A stretch of 64,000 nt of DNA, from the NCBI RefSeq assembly GCF_036388275.1, contig NZ_DASVSF010000113.1:124001-188000 (forward strand), written 5' to 3'. The position numbers and the translations under genes are program-made. Below the pieces are notes generated by a model. That model was not told where the DNA came from. It made no database searches and saw only the letters and a list, made by a program, of their open reading frames with translations. The number at the start of each line of letters is the position of its first letter. Position 1 is the stretch's first letter. Origin of the DNA: Longimicrobium sp. (GTDB taxonomy: Bacteria > Gemmatimonadota > Gemmatimonadetes > Longimicrobiales > Longimicrobiaceae). Of the stretch, positions 16,732-24,857 are shown piece by piece.

Positions 16732-17366
16732 GGGGCGGATTTCTTCCACGATCGAGGTGACAGTTTGGGCGGGCGCCTGCCGGTGCGCACCGCCCCGAGC
16801 ACGGGCGCGTACTCCAGCTCAGGCCCGTCGGCGGCGGCGCGCAGCATCAGCCCGCCCCGGCTCATGTCGCCGCGCCCCACGAAGTCCACGGGAAACAGCA
16901 GCCGCTCCCCGAAGATCCCCGCCAGCACGTCGACGTACTTGCCCGACGCCACGCTTCCCAGCAGAACGAATGCCGTTCCCGGCCCGGCCGCCTCGTTCAG
17001 CGCCCGCGCGTGCTCCTCCAACGGCCCGCGGTAGCCGGCGTTGGTCACCGAAACGTCGCCCTGCTCGGCGAACTCGCGCAGCACCGAGAGCGGGATGGGC
17101 GACTCCGGAGGCACCAGCCCGCGCGTCGGCGTGATCACGAGCGCACCCGGCAATCCCGCCGGCGGCGCGGCGAAGGCGCGGGAGTAGGCGATCTTGCCTC
17201 GGAAGTACAACCCGCTGAGAAAGCTGAACACGTCGCCCAGCGGCGCGCCGCCCGGCTCGCGCAGCTTCTGCGCGAGTGGAAACGAGGCCGCGTCGCGCAT
17301 CACCATCTGCCCGCGCTTGCCCCCGGAGTACGCAGGCGACAGCAGGAAAATTCGAGGGTAATCCAT
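16728..17366 (-). CDS. Uncharacterised 212-aa protein, first gene of the split-LigD operon
   Basis: Starts MDYPRIFLLSPAYSGGKRGQ and contains GAPLGDVFSFLSGLYFRGKI, then AYSRAF, LVITPTRGLVPPESPI and an AFVLLGSVASGKYVDVL segment. I recognise the SPA.SGG / FLSGLYFRGK pattern as a conserved uncharacterised bacterial family but cannot name it safely. No membrane segments or known catalytic motif. It overlaps the polymerase gene by four bases (ATGA), so a role in DNA-end repair or a related nucleic-acid process is a reasonable inference. Start: ATG at 17366; an upstream in-frame extension has no support. Confidence 0.75.
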   Translation of the reverse strand: MDYPRIFLLSPAYSGGKRGQMVMRDAASFPLAQKLREPGGAPLGDVFSFLSGLYFRGKIAYSRAFAAPPAGLPGALVITPTRGLVPPESPIPLSVLREFAEQGDVSVTNAGYRGPLEEHARALNEAAGPGTAFVLLGSVASGKYVDVLAGIFGERLLFPVDFVGRGDMSRGGLMLRAAADGPELEYAPVLGAVRTGRRPPKLSPRSWKKSAP

Positions 17367-17508
17367 AAGACACGGCCGAGCAGAACGCGTGCCGGGCTGT
17401 GCACCCCGTTCACATCCCGCCACACGTGGTACCAGTTAAGTGCATGGGGTTGCGGAGGATGGGACGGGAGAGCATAGTACCGCGCCCGTCTGTCCACGAT
17501 GCACACTC

Positions 17509-17537
17509 TTGCTACGTATAACGCTATCCGTTATAGT
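17509..17537 (+). promoter_or_regulatory. Promoter with overlapping operator for the HigBA operon
   Basis: A TTGCTA (17509-17514) and TATAGT (17532-17537) are separated by exactly 17 bases, a good sigma-70-type promoter. The spacer and -10 box are covered by a perfect inverted repeat TATAACG-ctatc-CGTTATA at 17517-17535, which is the expected type of operator for the HigA HTH protein encoded downstream. Autoregulation is inferred from position and symmetry. Confidence 0.7.
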
Positions 17538-17593
17538 CGGCGAGGAGAGGATCTGGACGGCCACTCGCCCCCCCCAGCCCTCCCGCCCGTACG

Positions 17594-17887
17594 ATGATCG
17601 TCTCGTTCAGAGATCAGGGCACATACGACGTTTCGGTGAAGCTCGATACCCGGGCAGCGCGGCGAACCTGCCCTCCCATTCTGTGGCCGTCGGCACGCGC
17701 GCGGCTCGAGCGCCTTCAGCGAGCGAACAGGCTTCAAGATTTGCGCACGCCATCGGGAAATCGCCTAGAGGCGTTGCAGGGGAACCGATTCGGGCAGTAC
17801 AGCATCCGGATCAACGACCAGTATCGTGTCTGCTTCCGATGGGAAGAAGGGGGCGCGGGGGACGTTGAGATCGTCGACTACCACTGA
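17594..17887 (+). CDS. higB: HigB/RelE-type toxin
   Basis: 97-aa ribosome-dependent mRNase family toxin: starts MIVSFRDQGTYDV, then RARLERLQRANRLQDLRTPS, GNRLEALQGNRFGQYSIRIN, DQYRVCFRWEEGGAGDVEIVD. The pattern L.GNR.G.YSIRINDQYR.CF is characteristic of HigB. The gene precedes its antitoxin gene with a nine-base gap, the inverted order typical of higBA. No clear Shine-Dalgarno precedes the ATG. It is probably complete and controlled by the promoter/operator at 17509-17537. Confidence 0.9.
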   Translation: MIVSFRDQGTYDVSVKLDTRAARRTCPPILWPSARARLERLQRANRLQDLRTPSGNRLEALQGNRFGQYSIRINDQYRVCFRWEEGGAGDVEIVDYH

Positions 17888-17896
17888 TGAGGAGCC

Positions 17897-18334
17897 ATGA
17901 TGGCCATCAAACGACACTCACATCGGACGGCGGCGGCCGAAAGCCTGAGCGTGCACATCCACCACATGCTCCCGATCGGTGGCCCTCCGAGTTCCCCGGG
18001 CGAGATGCTGCTGCACGAATTTCTGGAGCCGACGGGGATGACACAGGCCGAACTCGCCAGGCGCATCGGCGTTTCGTACCCGCGTGTAAACGAGTTGGTG
18101 AATGGGAAGCGTAGCCTCACGCCCGATACCGCCCTGCGGCTGGCCCGCCTATTCGGGGTTAGCGTGGAGTTCTGGATGACGGGGCAGATGCTATGGGACA
18201 TGTGGCACGTGATCTACTCGCCCGTGGCCACTGATATTGAGAAGATCGAGCCGATGTGGCCGGAGATGGGTGAGGCGGATATCGAGGAAGAAGACGAATT
18301 CCCCGCCGTGCCCGAGCAGTCCGCCGCCGACTGA
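17897..18334 (+). CDS. higA: HigA-type antitoxin, XRE HTH protein
   Basis: 145-aa antitoxin with an XRE-type HTH: GEMLLHEFLEPTGMTQAELA followed by RRIGVSYPRVNELVNGKRSL and a helix through RLARLFGVSVEFWMTGQ. It would bind HigB and repress the operon through the TATAACG palindrome upstream. The C-terminal part after about residue 105 (WHVIYSPVATDIEKIEPMWP, then an acidic EEEDEF tail) makes it longer than common HigA proteins of about 100 residues. Start: ATG at 17897 with GAGGAG just upstream; ATG at 17900 is equally possible. Confidence 0.9.
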   Translation: MMAIKRHSHRTAAAESLSVHIHHMLPIGGPPSSPGEMLLHEFLEPTGMTQAELARRIGVSYPRVNELVNGKRSLTPDTALRLARLFGVSVEFWMTGQMLWDMWHVIYSPVATDIEKIEPMWPEMGEADIEEEDEFPAVPEQSAAD

Positions 18335-18424
18335 TCTGCCAGGGCGGCGCGCTGCTTGTCCCCCAGCTCCGCGCGCGCCTAACTTGGGCTCTCCTCTTCC
18401 GCGCCCCCCTGCTCGGAGCGTCGC

Positions 18425-18607
18425 ATGGCTTTCTACATCCGCCCGCAGTCTCCCCGCGGCATCACGCTGGGCATCGCGATCGTCCTGTGGCTGGTGGGAG
18501 CGCTGGAGATGCTCGCGGGTATCCAGCTGCCGTGGGAACTGGGGCGATGGGCGCTCCTGCTCGCCGGCGCATTGCTGATCCTGGGCTGCATGCTCAAGGG
18601 CCTGTGA
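18425..18607 (+). CDS. Small two-helix membrane protein
   Basis: 60-aa protein starting MAFYIRPQSPRGITLGIAIV with two predicted membrane helices (about residues 13-31 and 41-58) joined by a short loop. The start ATG at 18425 follows GGAGCGTCGC. Genes of this form are found as single small open frames in many bacteria, often annotated only as membrane protein. It stands just before the M1 aminopeptidase gene, 31 bases away, and could be co-transcribed. Function unknown. Confidence 0.65.
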   Translation: MAFYIRPQSPRGITLGIAIVLWLVGALEMLAGIQLPWELGRWALLLAGALLILGCMLKGL

Positions 18608-18638
18608 CGCGGATGCGCGACTCAACGTTGGACTGACG

Positions 18639-21269
18639 ATGATCTCTCGAAGTGCCTGTCTCCTTCTCGCTGTCGCGATGCTGTCCGCCGTGCCCCCGCT
18701 CGCGGCGCAGGCCGCCGCGCCGCCTGTGGGCGAGATGATGAGCCCGGGCGTGTCCGCCGCGCTGGCGCGGCACCGCGCGGCCACGCTGCGCGACGTGCGC
18801 TATCGCCTGGAGCTGGACGTGACGCGCGATTCCACCGCGTCCGGCCGAGTTGCGGCCACGTTCACCCGCGCCGCGGATGCGGGCGACCTGGTGATCGACT
18901 TCCGGGGGCCGTCCCTCGGGACTGTGACGGCGAACGGGCGGACGGTGGCGGACCGGGAGTGGAGGAACGGGCACCTGCGCATCCCGGCACGGCACCTGCG
19001 CGCGGGCGAGAACACCGTCACCGCCGAGTTCACGGCGCGGATCGCGGCGTCGGGTGCGAGCATCATCCGCTTCAAGGACGATGCGGACGGCTCCACGTAC
19101 CTGTACACGCTGCTGGTGCCGGCCGACGCAAACCAGCTCTTTCCCTGCTTCGATCAGCCGGACCTCAAGGCCCGCTTCACCGTCGGCATCGTCGCGCCCA
19201 CGGAGTGGCAGGTGCTGGCGAACGGCGCGGCGACGGGTGTGGTGCCGGTCGGGGAGGCCAGGCGCTGGTCGTTTGCGGAGACGGATCCCATCAGCACCTA
19301 CCTCGCGGCGTTCGCGGCGGGGCCGTGGAAAGTGTGGAGGCCGGAGTCGACGGGGGGCGTGGGCCTGTTCGCCCGGGCCAGCCGCGCCGCGGAGGTGGAG
19401 GCCGACACGCTGATCGCCGTGAACCGGCGCGCCGTAGCGTGGCTGGAGCGCTACTTCGGCGTGCCGTATCCCTTCGACAAGTTCGACATGCTGCTCGCCC
19501 CCGCCTTTCCGTTCGGCGGGATGGAGCACGTGGGCGCCATCTTCTACAACGAAAACCAGTTCATCTTCCGCGAGGCGCCCACGCTGGGCCAGCAGATCGG
19601 GCGCAAGTCCACCATCTACCACGAGGTGGCGCACCAGTGGTTCGGCGACCTGGTGACCATGCGCTGGTTCGACGACCTGTGGCTGAAGGAGGGGTTCAGC
19701 ACCTACATGGCCGCGCGGATGCAGGACGAGCTGGACCCGGAAAGCGAGGCGTGGAAGACGTTCTACCTGCGCAATAAGCCGCTGGCCTACGGAACGGACC
19801 AGACGTCGGGCACCACGCCCGTGTGGCAGGACCTGCCCAACCTGGACCTCGCGAAGAGCAACTACGGCCCCATCGTCTACAACAAGGCGCCATCCATCAT
19901 CAAGCAGTTGAATTTTCTGGTGGGTGATTCGGCGTTCCAGGCGGGGCTCACGCGCTTCCTCACCCGCCACGCGTACGGCAACGCGACATGGCGGGACCTG
20001 CTGGATGCGCTGGAGGCGACGTCGGGAACCAGCCTGGACGCATTCGGCGAGCAGTACATCCAGCGCGCCGGAATGCCGGTGGTGCAGCCGCGGATGGAGA
20101 TCGTGAACGGGCGGATCACTGGCCTGACGCTGCACCAGCGCCCCGCCCGCGAGCTGGCCGGCGACCCGGGCGGATGGTGGCCTGGCCGCGTGCTCGTGCG
20201 CCTGGCGTACCACGACGAGGAAGACGTGGCGATCCCGGTGACGTTCACCGGCGAGGTGACGCGTGTCGCGACGGCCGAGGGGCTGCCCGCGCCCGACTAC
20301 GTGTGGAGCAACGAGGGCGACTACGGCTACGGCCTGTTCCTGCTGGACTCCGCGAGCGCGGCGTACGTGGCGGAAAACATCGGGCGGGAGGAGGACGGGC
20401 TGCGCCGCGCCATGCTGTGGGGCGCGTTGTGGGACGAGGTGCGCGAGGGGCGGATGGACCCGGCGGCGTTCGCCCGGACGGCCATGCGCGAGCTGCCGCG
20501 CGAGCGCGACGAGCAGATCGCCGGGCTGAACATGGGCCGCGCCTGGACAGCGCTTTCGTCCTACCTGCTGGAGGATCGCGCCGCACCACTGATGGGCGGT
20601 TGGGAGCGGCTGCTGCTCGCGCGCTCCGAAGATGCCTCGCTGACCTATGGCGCACGCAAGGCCAGTCTGGACATGCTGGCCGGCACGGCGCGGACCGCCT
20701 TCGGGCGCGGGCTGCTGCTGGAGTTCCTGGGGGAGACCCGTACGTTCGAGGGCGCGGCAATCAAGCAGCCGACGCGCTGGTCCATGGTCGAGCGCCTGAT
20801 CGCGCTGGGAGCGCCCGGGCCGCAGGCGCTGATCGACGCCGAGGCCGCGCGCGACACCACGCCGGAAAGCCCGCGCCGCGCGTTCATCGCCGCAGCGGGC
20901 ATCCCCACGGCGGATGCCAAGGCCGGGTACTTCGCGCGGTTCCTGGACGATCCGCGGCTGAACGAGGAGTGGGTGACGGCGGCCACGGGACCGTTCAACA
21001 CGCCACTGCATTCCGAGCTCACGCTCAAGTACCTGCGTCCCTCGCTGGACCGGCTGGAATGGGTTCGCGACAACCGGCGCATCTTCTTCCTTCCACGCTG
21101 GATCAGCGCCTTCGTCGGCGGGCAGGACAGCCCCGAGGCGCTGGCCATCATCGACCGCTTCCTGGCCGAGAACCCCGGCCTGCCGATGGACATCCGCCGC
21201 AAGGTGCTGCAGTCCCGGGACGAGTTGGAGCGGACGGTTCGCGTCCGTGCGGCAGCGGCGGCGCGCTAG
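18639..21269 (+). CDS. Secreted M1-family zinc aminopeptidase
   Basis: 876-aa exported metallopeptidase that removes N-terminal residues from peptides. A signal peptide (MISRSACLLLAVAMLSAVPP then LAAQA) precedes a beta-sandwich domain. The exopeptidase motif GGMEH is at about residues 293-297. The zinc site HEVAHQWFGD starts at His328, and the third ligand is Glu351 in LKEGFSTY, the exact HEXXH-x18-E spacing. A Tyr in FLVGDSAF-adjacent sequence may be the catalytic Tyr. A long ERAP-like helical C-terminal domain is present. The gene is followed after three bases by a membrane-protein gene, so the two are probably one transcript. Confidence 0.95.
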   Translation: MISRSACLLLAVAMLSAVPPLAAQAAAPPVGEMMSPGVSAALARHRAATLRDVRYRLELDVTRDSTASGRVAATFTRAADAGDLVIDFRGPSLGTVTANGRTVADREWRNGHLRIPARHLRAGENTVTAEFTARIAASGASIIRFKDDADGSTYLYTLLVPADANQLFPCFDQPDLKARFTVGIVAPTEWQVLANGAATGVVPVGEARRWSFAETDPISTYLAAFAAGPWKVWRPESTGGVGLFARASRAAEVEADTLIAVNRRAVAWLERYFGVPYPFDKFDMLLAPAFPFGGMEHVGAIFYNENQFIFREAPTLGQQIGRKSTIYHEVAHQWFGDLVTMRWFDDLWLKEGFSTYMAARMQDELDPESEAWKTFYLRNKPLAYGTDQTSGTTPVWQDLPNLDLAKSNYGPIVYNKAPSIIKQLNFLVGDSAFQAGLTRFLTRHAYGNATWRDLLDALEATSGTSLDAFGEQYIQRAGMPVVQPRMEIVNGRITGLTLHQRPARELAGDPGGWWPGRVLVRLAYHDEEDVAIPVTFTGEVTRVATAEGLPAPDYVWSNEGDYGYGLFLLDSASAAYVAENIGREEDGLRRAMLWGALWDEVREGRMDPAAFARTAMRELPRERDEQIAGLNMGRAWTALSSYLLEDRAAPLMGGWERLLLARSEDASLTYGARKASLDMLAGTARTAFGRGLLLEFLGETRTFEGAAIKQPTRWSMVERLIALGAPGPQALIDAEAARDTTPESPRRAFIAAAGIPTADAKAGYFARFLDDPRLNEEWVTAATGPFNTPLHSELTLKYLRPSLDRLEWVRDNRRIFFLPRWISAFVGGQDSPEALAIIDRFLAENPGLPMDIRRKVLQSRDELERTVRVRAAAAAR

Positions 21270-21272
21270 CGG

Positions 21273-21731
21273 ATGTCGCTGCTCACGGTCTGGCTGACGA
21301 CGTTCGGCGTCGCGCTGCTCAGCGCGCTGGTGCCGGTGGTGAACATCGAAATCTACCTGCTCGGCGCCTCGGCCCTGGCACCGTCCGCGTTCGTGGTGCC
21401 GCTGATCGTGGCGGCGACCGCGGGGCAGATGCTGGGAAAAACGGCGATGTACTACATGGGGATGGGCGCGCTGAAGCTGCCGGGTACGCGCTGGAAGGTG
21501 GCGATGGAAAAGGTGAACAGCCACATGGAACAGCATCCCCGGATGGGCGGCGCGCTCGTGTTCGCGAGCGCCAGCGTGGGCCTCCCGCCGTTCTACATCA
21601 TGAGCGTGGCAGCTGGCGCGGCGCGGATGAACCTGGCCTGGTTCATCATCCTGGGCTCGCTCGGACGCCTGATCCGCTTCGGTGTGATCGTGGCCGTGCC
21701 GCAGTTCGTCAAGGGCGGGTTCCATTTCTAA
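21273..21731 (+). CDS. Small VTT/DedA-like membrane protein
   Basis: 152-aa integral membrane protein with about four hydrophobic segments (residues 5-30, 33-58, 88-112, 117-143). Patterns such as NIEIYLLGASALAP, ATAGQMLGKTAMYYMG and GLPPFYIMSVAAGAARMNLA resemble the YqaA/SNARE-associated (VTT) family, in which a Gly- and Pro-rich re-entrant segment lies before a final helix. Such proteins are thought to handle lipids or undecaprenyl phosphate. The start ATG at 21273 is three bases after the aminopeptidase stop, implying translational coupling. Family assignment is moderate. Confidence 0.75.
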   Translation: MSLLTVWLTTFGVALLSALVPVVNIEIYLLGASALAPSAFVVPLIVAATAGQMLGKTAMYYMGMGALKLPGTRWKVAMEKVNSHMEQHPRMGGALVFASASVGLPPFYIMSVAAGAARMNLAWFIILGSLGRLIRFGVIVAVPQFVKGGFHF

Positions 21732-21748
21732 GAAGGACGGCCTCGAAC

Positions 21749-22048
21749 GTGGACTGGCGCGAGCACATCCATTCGGATCCAGCTGTCCTGGCGGGAAAGC
21801 CCGTCCTTCGGAATAGCCGGCTGGGCGTCGAGTTCCTGCTGGGGCTCTTCGCGGCAGGATGGCCTTCGGCTGAGATCCTGAAGGCCTATCCTCAACTTAC
21901 TCCGGAAACGCTACGCTCGATCTTCGCGTTCGCCGCGGAATCCATGCGGGAACCCTCGTTTTCTTTGCCGCCACGCTCGGGGGAAGATAAACCCGTAGTA
22001 GCGCCCGCCAGATCGGGTTGCCCGCAGATTGCAGTAGAGGGCGGGTGA
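21749..22048 (+). CDS. DUF433-family (antitoxin-like) protein without a visible partner
   Basis: 99-aa protein; the first 65 residues (VDWREHIHSDPAVLAGKPVL then RNSRLGVEFLLGLFAAGWPS, AEILKAYPQLTPE) are a clear DUF433 domain, a small wHTH-like fold that is usually the antitoxin of a DUF5615 PIN-like toxin. Here no DUF5615 gene follows; the next gene is an amidase after a terminator. The last 30 residues (SLPPRSGEDKPVVAPARSG) do not look like the family and may be read-through of decayed sequence, so the toxin half could have been lost. Start: GTG at 21749 after AAGGACGG; no ATG is available. Confidence 0.7.
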   Translation: MDWREHIHSDPAVLAGKPVLRNSRLGVEFLLGLFAAGWPSAEILKAYPQLTPETLRSIFAFAAESMREPSFSLPPRSGEDKPVVAPARSGCPQIAVEGG

Positions 22049-22051
22049 GAT

Positions 22052-22087
22052 GAAACGCGCGGGGGAGTGGCTGCTCCCCCGCGTTTC
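22052..22087 (+). terminator. Terminator-like hairpin after the DUF433 gene
   Basis: GAAACGCG...GGGGGAG pairs with CTCCCCCGCGTTTC with a two-base bulge; it begins just after the DUF433 stop and ends 25 bases before the amidase start. Confidence 0.6.
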
Positions 22088-22111
22088 ACAACCGTTCCTG
22101 GTACTGCCGTG

Positions 22112-23743
22112 ATGGATCGCATCTACGCGCCCCTGGCGCTTGCCGCGCTGCTGGCCGCCTGCACCCCCGGTGCCCCGGCGACCGGCCCCTCGCCTGATCC
22201 CAGGCCCGACCCCACGCCGGGGAGACCCGCCGCGCCGCGCGCGCTTGAATATCAGCCGATCAGCCCGGCCCTGCCACCGATCCCGGAGGCGAACGGCGCG
22301 CTGAACATCCGCGTAATCCATCCCACGCCCACGCAGGGCCGGCCGCGGGTGGACTCCACCTTCATCTACGGCTCCGTGGGCAGGGGCGGCGTGGCGCTGT
22401 TGATCAACGGCACGCCCGTTCCCGTGGCCCGCAACGGCGCGTTCATCGGCTACCTGCCGATGCCGAGCGATGGCGTGTGGCGTCTGCGCGCCATGGCCGA
22501 CGGGCAGGAAGACACCGAGCAGGTCGCCTACGCGCAACCGTCCGGCGGCGGTAGCCCGGCCACCCCCGCGACGCCATCGCAGAACGCGGTGTTCAGCCGC
22601 GCGCGGCTGGGCACCGTCACCGGCGGCGCCGACACCCTGGCTACCGGCAGCGACGCCATCTACGCCCGCCCGACGCCGACCGGCTCCTACCGCTGGTTCT
22701 TTCCGCGCGGCGCCCGGCTGAGCGTGCTGGAGCGGCGCGGCAGCCAGTACCGCGTGCAGCTCGACGGCGCGACCGAGGCCTGGGTGGATGCGGAGAACAT
22801 CGGCCTGGCGGATACGACGGCCACGCCGCCGGATGCCACCCCGATCCAGGCCGCGCGCGTCATTCGCTCCGGCCAGAACCTGGACGTGAGGGTGGCGGCG
22901 CGCGGGCGGCCGTTCCTGGTGGAGACGTCGGAGACGGGGGCGACGATCACCGTCTACGGCGCGACGAGCGCTCAGGCGCGCAGCGAGGCCCCGGCGGATG
23001 CTTGGTACCGGGGCGCCACGACCACGGCGGCAGGAGCATCGACGCAGTACGCGCTGCAGCTGGCGAGCGCGCCCTGGGGTTACAAGGCGTGGTACGAGGG
23101 TGATGGAACGCTGGTGGTCCGCGTGCGCCGGCCGCCCGCCATCGACCCTGCCAATCCCCTGCGCGGACGCCGGATCGTGATCGACCCCGGCCACCCGCCC
23201 GCGGGCGCCACCGGGCCCACGGGCCTGTATGAGGGCGACGCGAACCTGGCGATTGCGCTGCCGCTGGCGGAAAAGCTCCGTGCCGCGGGCGCCGAGGTCA
23301 TCATGACGCGTACGAACCGCGAGGGGATGGTCAGCTCCACCCAGTCCGGGCCGGAGCTGCGCGCGCGGGTGGCGCTGGCCGTCCAGCGCGACGCCGAGAT
23401 GCTCATCTCCGTGCACAACAACGCGTTCGGCGAGGGGGCCAACCCGTTCCGGGCGCACGGCACCAGCGTGTACTACTTCCACCCGTTCTCGGCGGCGCTG
23501 GCCCGCGCGCTGGACCGCGAGATCGTGGCGGTCACGCGCATTCCCGACATCGGCGCGCGATCGAGCAACCTGGCGCTGGCCCGGCCCACGTGGATGCCCA
23601 CCGCGCTGACGGAATCGCTCTTCATGCCCATCCCCGAGCAGGAAGCCGCGCTGCGCAATCCCGAGTTCGTGGAGCGCCTGGCCGACGCGCACCTCCGCGG
23701 CATCGAGGCGTTCCTGCGCGAGCGCGCGGGCGGGGCTCGCTGA
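22112..23743 (+). CDS. Lipoprotein N-acetylmuramoyl-L-alanine amidase (Amidase_3)
   Basis: 543-aa predicted lipoprotein (signal MDRIYAPLALAALLAAC, lipobox LLAAC) that would cleave the lactyl-amide bond between muramic acid and the stem peptide. A Pro-rich linker, an SH3-like segment around residues 180-230 (RLSVLERRGSQYRVQLDGAT) and a C-terminal zinc amidase domain follow. Zinc and catalytic positions seen: IDPGHPP near 357, LYEGDANLAI, ISVHNNA near 434 and the final ALTESLFMP near 499. Start: ATG at 22112 begins the signal. The next gene's ATG overlaps the stop (TGATG), so it is coupled to the quinone reductase gene, a functional link I cannot explain. Confidence 0.92.
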   Translation: MDRIYAPLALAALLAACTPGAPATGPSPDPRPDPTPGRPAAPRALEYQPISPALPPIPEANGALNIRVIHPTPTQGRPRVDSTFIYGSVGRGGVALLINGTPVPVARNGAFIGYLPMPSDGVWRLRAMADGQEDTEQVAYAQPSGGGSPATPATPSQNAVFSRARLGTVTGGADTLATGSDAIYARPTPTGSYRWFFPRGARLSVLERRGSQYRVQLDGATEAWVDAENIGLADTTATPPDATPIQAARVIRSGQNLDVRVAARGRPFLVETSETGATITVYGATSAQARSEAPADAWYRGATTTAAGASTQYALQLASAPWGYKAWYEGDGTLVVRVRRPPAIDPANPLRGRRIVIDPGHPPAGATGPTGLYEGDANLAIALPLAEKLRAAGAEVIMTRTNREGMVSSTQSGPELRARVALAVQRDAEMLISVHNNAFGEGANPFRAHGTSVYYFHPFSAALARALDREIVAVTRIPDIGARSSNLALARPTWMPTALTESLFMPIPEQEAALRNPEFVERLADAHLRGIEAFLRERAGGAR

Positions 23744-24723
23744 TGAAGGCGCTCGTCATCACCAAGCCGGGCGGGCCGGAAGTCCTGGAGATGCAGGATC
23801 GCCCGGTTCCGCAGCCCGGGCCGGGAGAAATTCGCGTAAAGGTGCACGCCTCGGCGCTCAACCGGGCGGACCTGCTGCAGCGGCGGGGCGCCTACCCCGC
23901 CCCGCCCGGCGCCCCGGCCGACATCCCGGGGCTGGAGTACGCCGGCGAGGTGGATGCGGTGGGCGAGGGCGCCGGGCTCTGGGCCGTCGGCAACCGGGTG
24001 ATGGGGATCGTGGGCGGCGGCGGGCACGCGGAATACGTGGTGGTGCACGAGCGCGAGGGCATCCGCATTCCCCAGAACCTGGAGTGGGAAGACGCCGCTG
24101 CCATCCCCGAAGCGTTCCTGACCGCGTACGACTCCCTTTTCCGCCAGCTGGACCTGACCGTCGGCGAGCGGGTGCTGATCCTGGCCGTCGGCAGCGGCGT
24201 GGGGACGGCGGCGGTGCAGCTGGCCAGCGCGGCGGGGGCCACCGTCATCGGCACGTCGCGTACGGCGGCCAAGCTGAAGCGCGCGGCCGAGCTGGGGCTG
24301 GAGACCGGCGTCGACACCTCGCGCGAAGACCTGGCCGAGGCGGTGAACCAGGCCACCTACGGCAGCGGCGTGCACGCGGTGCTGGACCTGGTGGGTGGCA
24401 AGCTGCTGGAGGCATCGCTGCGCGTGGTGGCCCTTCGCGGCCGCGTGGTGGTCGTCGGCACGACGGGCGGCTCCAAGGTGGAGGTGGACCTGGGGCTGCT
24501 GCTGCGCCGGCGCATCCACCTGTTCGGCACCGTGCTCCGCAGCCGGCCGCTGGAGGAAAAGATCGCCCTGGCGCGCGAGTTCTCCAACGCGGTAATCCCG
24601 CTGATCTCGGCCGGGCGCATCAAGCCGGTGGTGGATTCCGTCTTCCGCTTCGACCAGGTGGCCAAGGCGCAGGCGCGGATGGAGGCCAACGAGAGTTTCG
24701 GGAAGATCGTGCTGACGTGGTAG
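23743..24723 (+). CDS. Zinc-free NAD(P)H:quinone oxidoreductase, MDR superfamily
   Basis: 326-aa medium-chain dehydrogenase/reductase of the quinone-oxidoreductase (PIG3-like) type, reducing quinones or enones with NADPH in the cytosol. Seen: N-terminal GroES-like region with GPGEIRVKVHASALNRADLL, PDIPGLEYAGEV-type motif (ADIPGLEYAGEVDAVGEG), and the Rossmann motif VGSGVGTAAVQLASAAGAT. No structural or catalytic zinc Cys/His set is present. Full family length. The start ATG shares one base with the stop of the upstream amidase gene. Confidence 0.93.
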   Translation: MKALVITKPGGPEVLEMQDRPVPQPGPGEIRVKVHASALNRADLLQRRGAYPAPPGAPADIPGLEYAGEVDAVGEGAGLWAVGNRVMGIVGGGGHAEYVVVHEREGIRIPQNLEWEDAAAIPEAFLTAYDSLFRQLDLTVGERVLILAVGSGVGTAAVQLASAAGATVIGTSRTAAKLKRAAELGLETGVDTSREDLAEAVNQATYGSGVHAVLDLVGGKLLEASLRVVALRGRVVVVGTTGGSKVEVDLGLLLRRRIHLFGTVLRSRPLEEKIALAREFSNAVIPLISAGRIKPVVDSVFRFDQVAKAQARMEANESFGKIVLTW

Positions 24724-24857
24724 GGGCCGGGGGATGAGGATCAGGGGCCGGCGCATCTGAAACTTCCCGTCCGGCGTTTCGTTCGCCATCTTGTTGTTGC
24801 GTACCGGGCGTCGCTTGACGCTCGGTGCAGATCGTCCCCTCGCAGGTGAGTGAGTCC

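Noticed and set aside
18594..21725. A 1043-codon open frame antisense to the aminopeptidase gene
   Set aside because: It mirrors the codon bias of the real M1 gene on the other strand and contains no recognisable domain.
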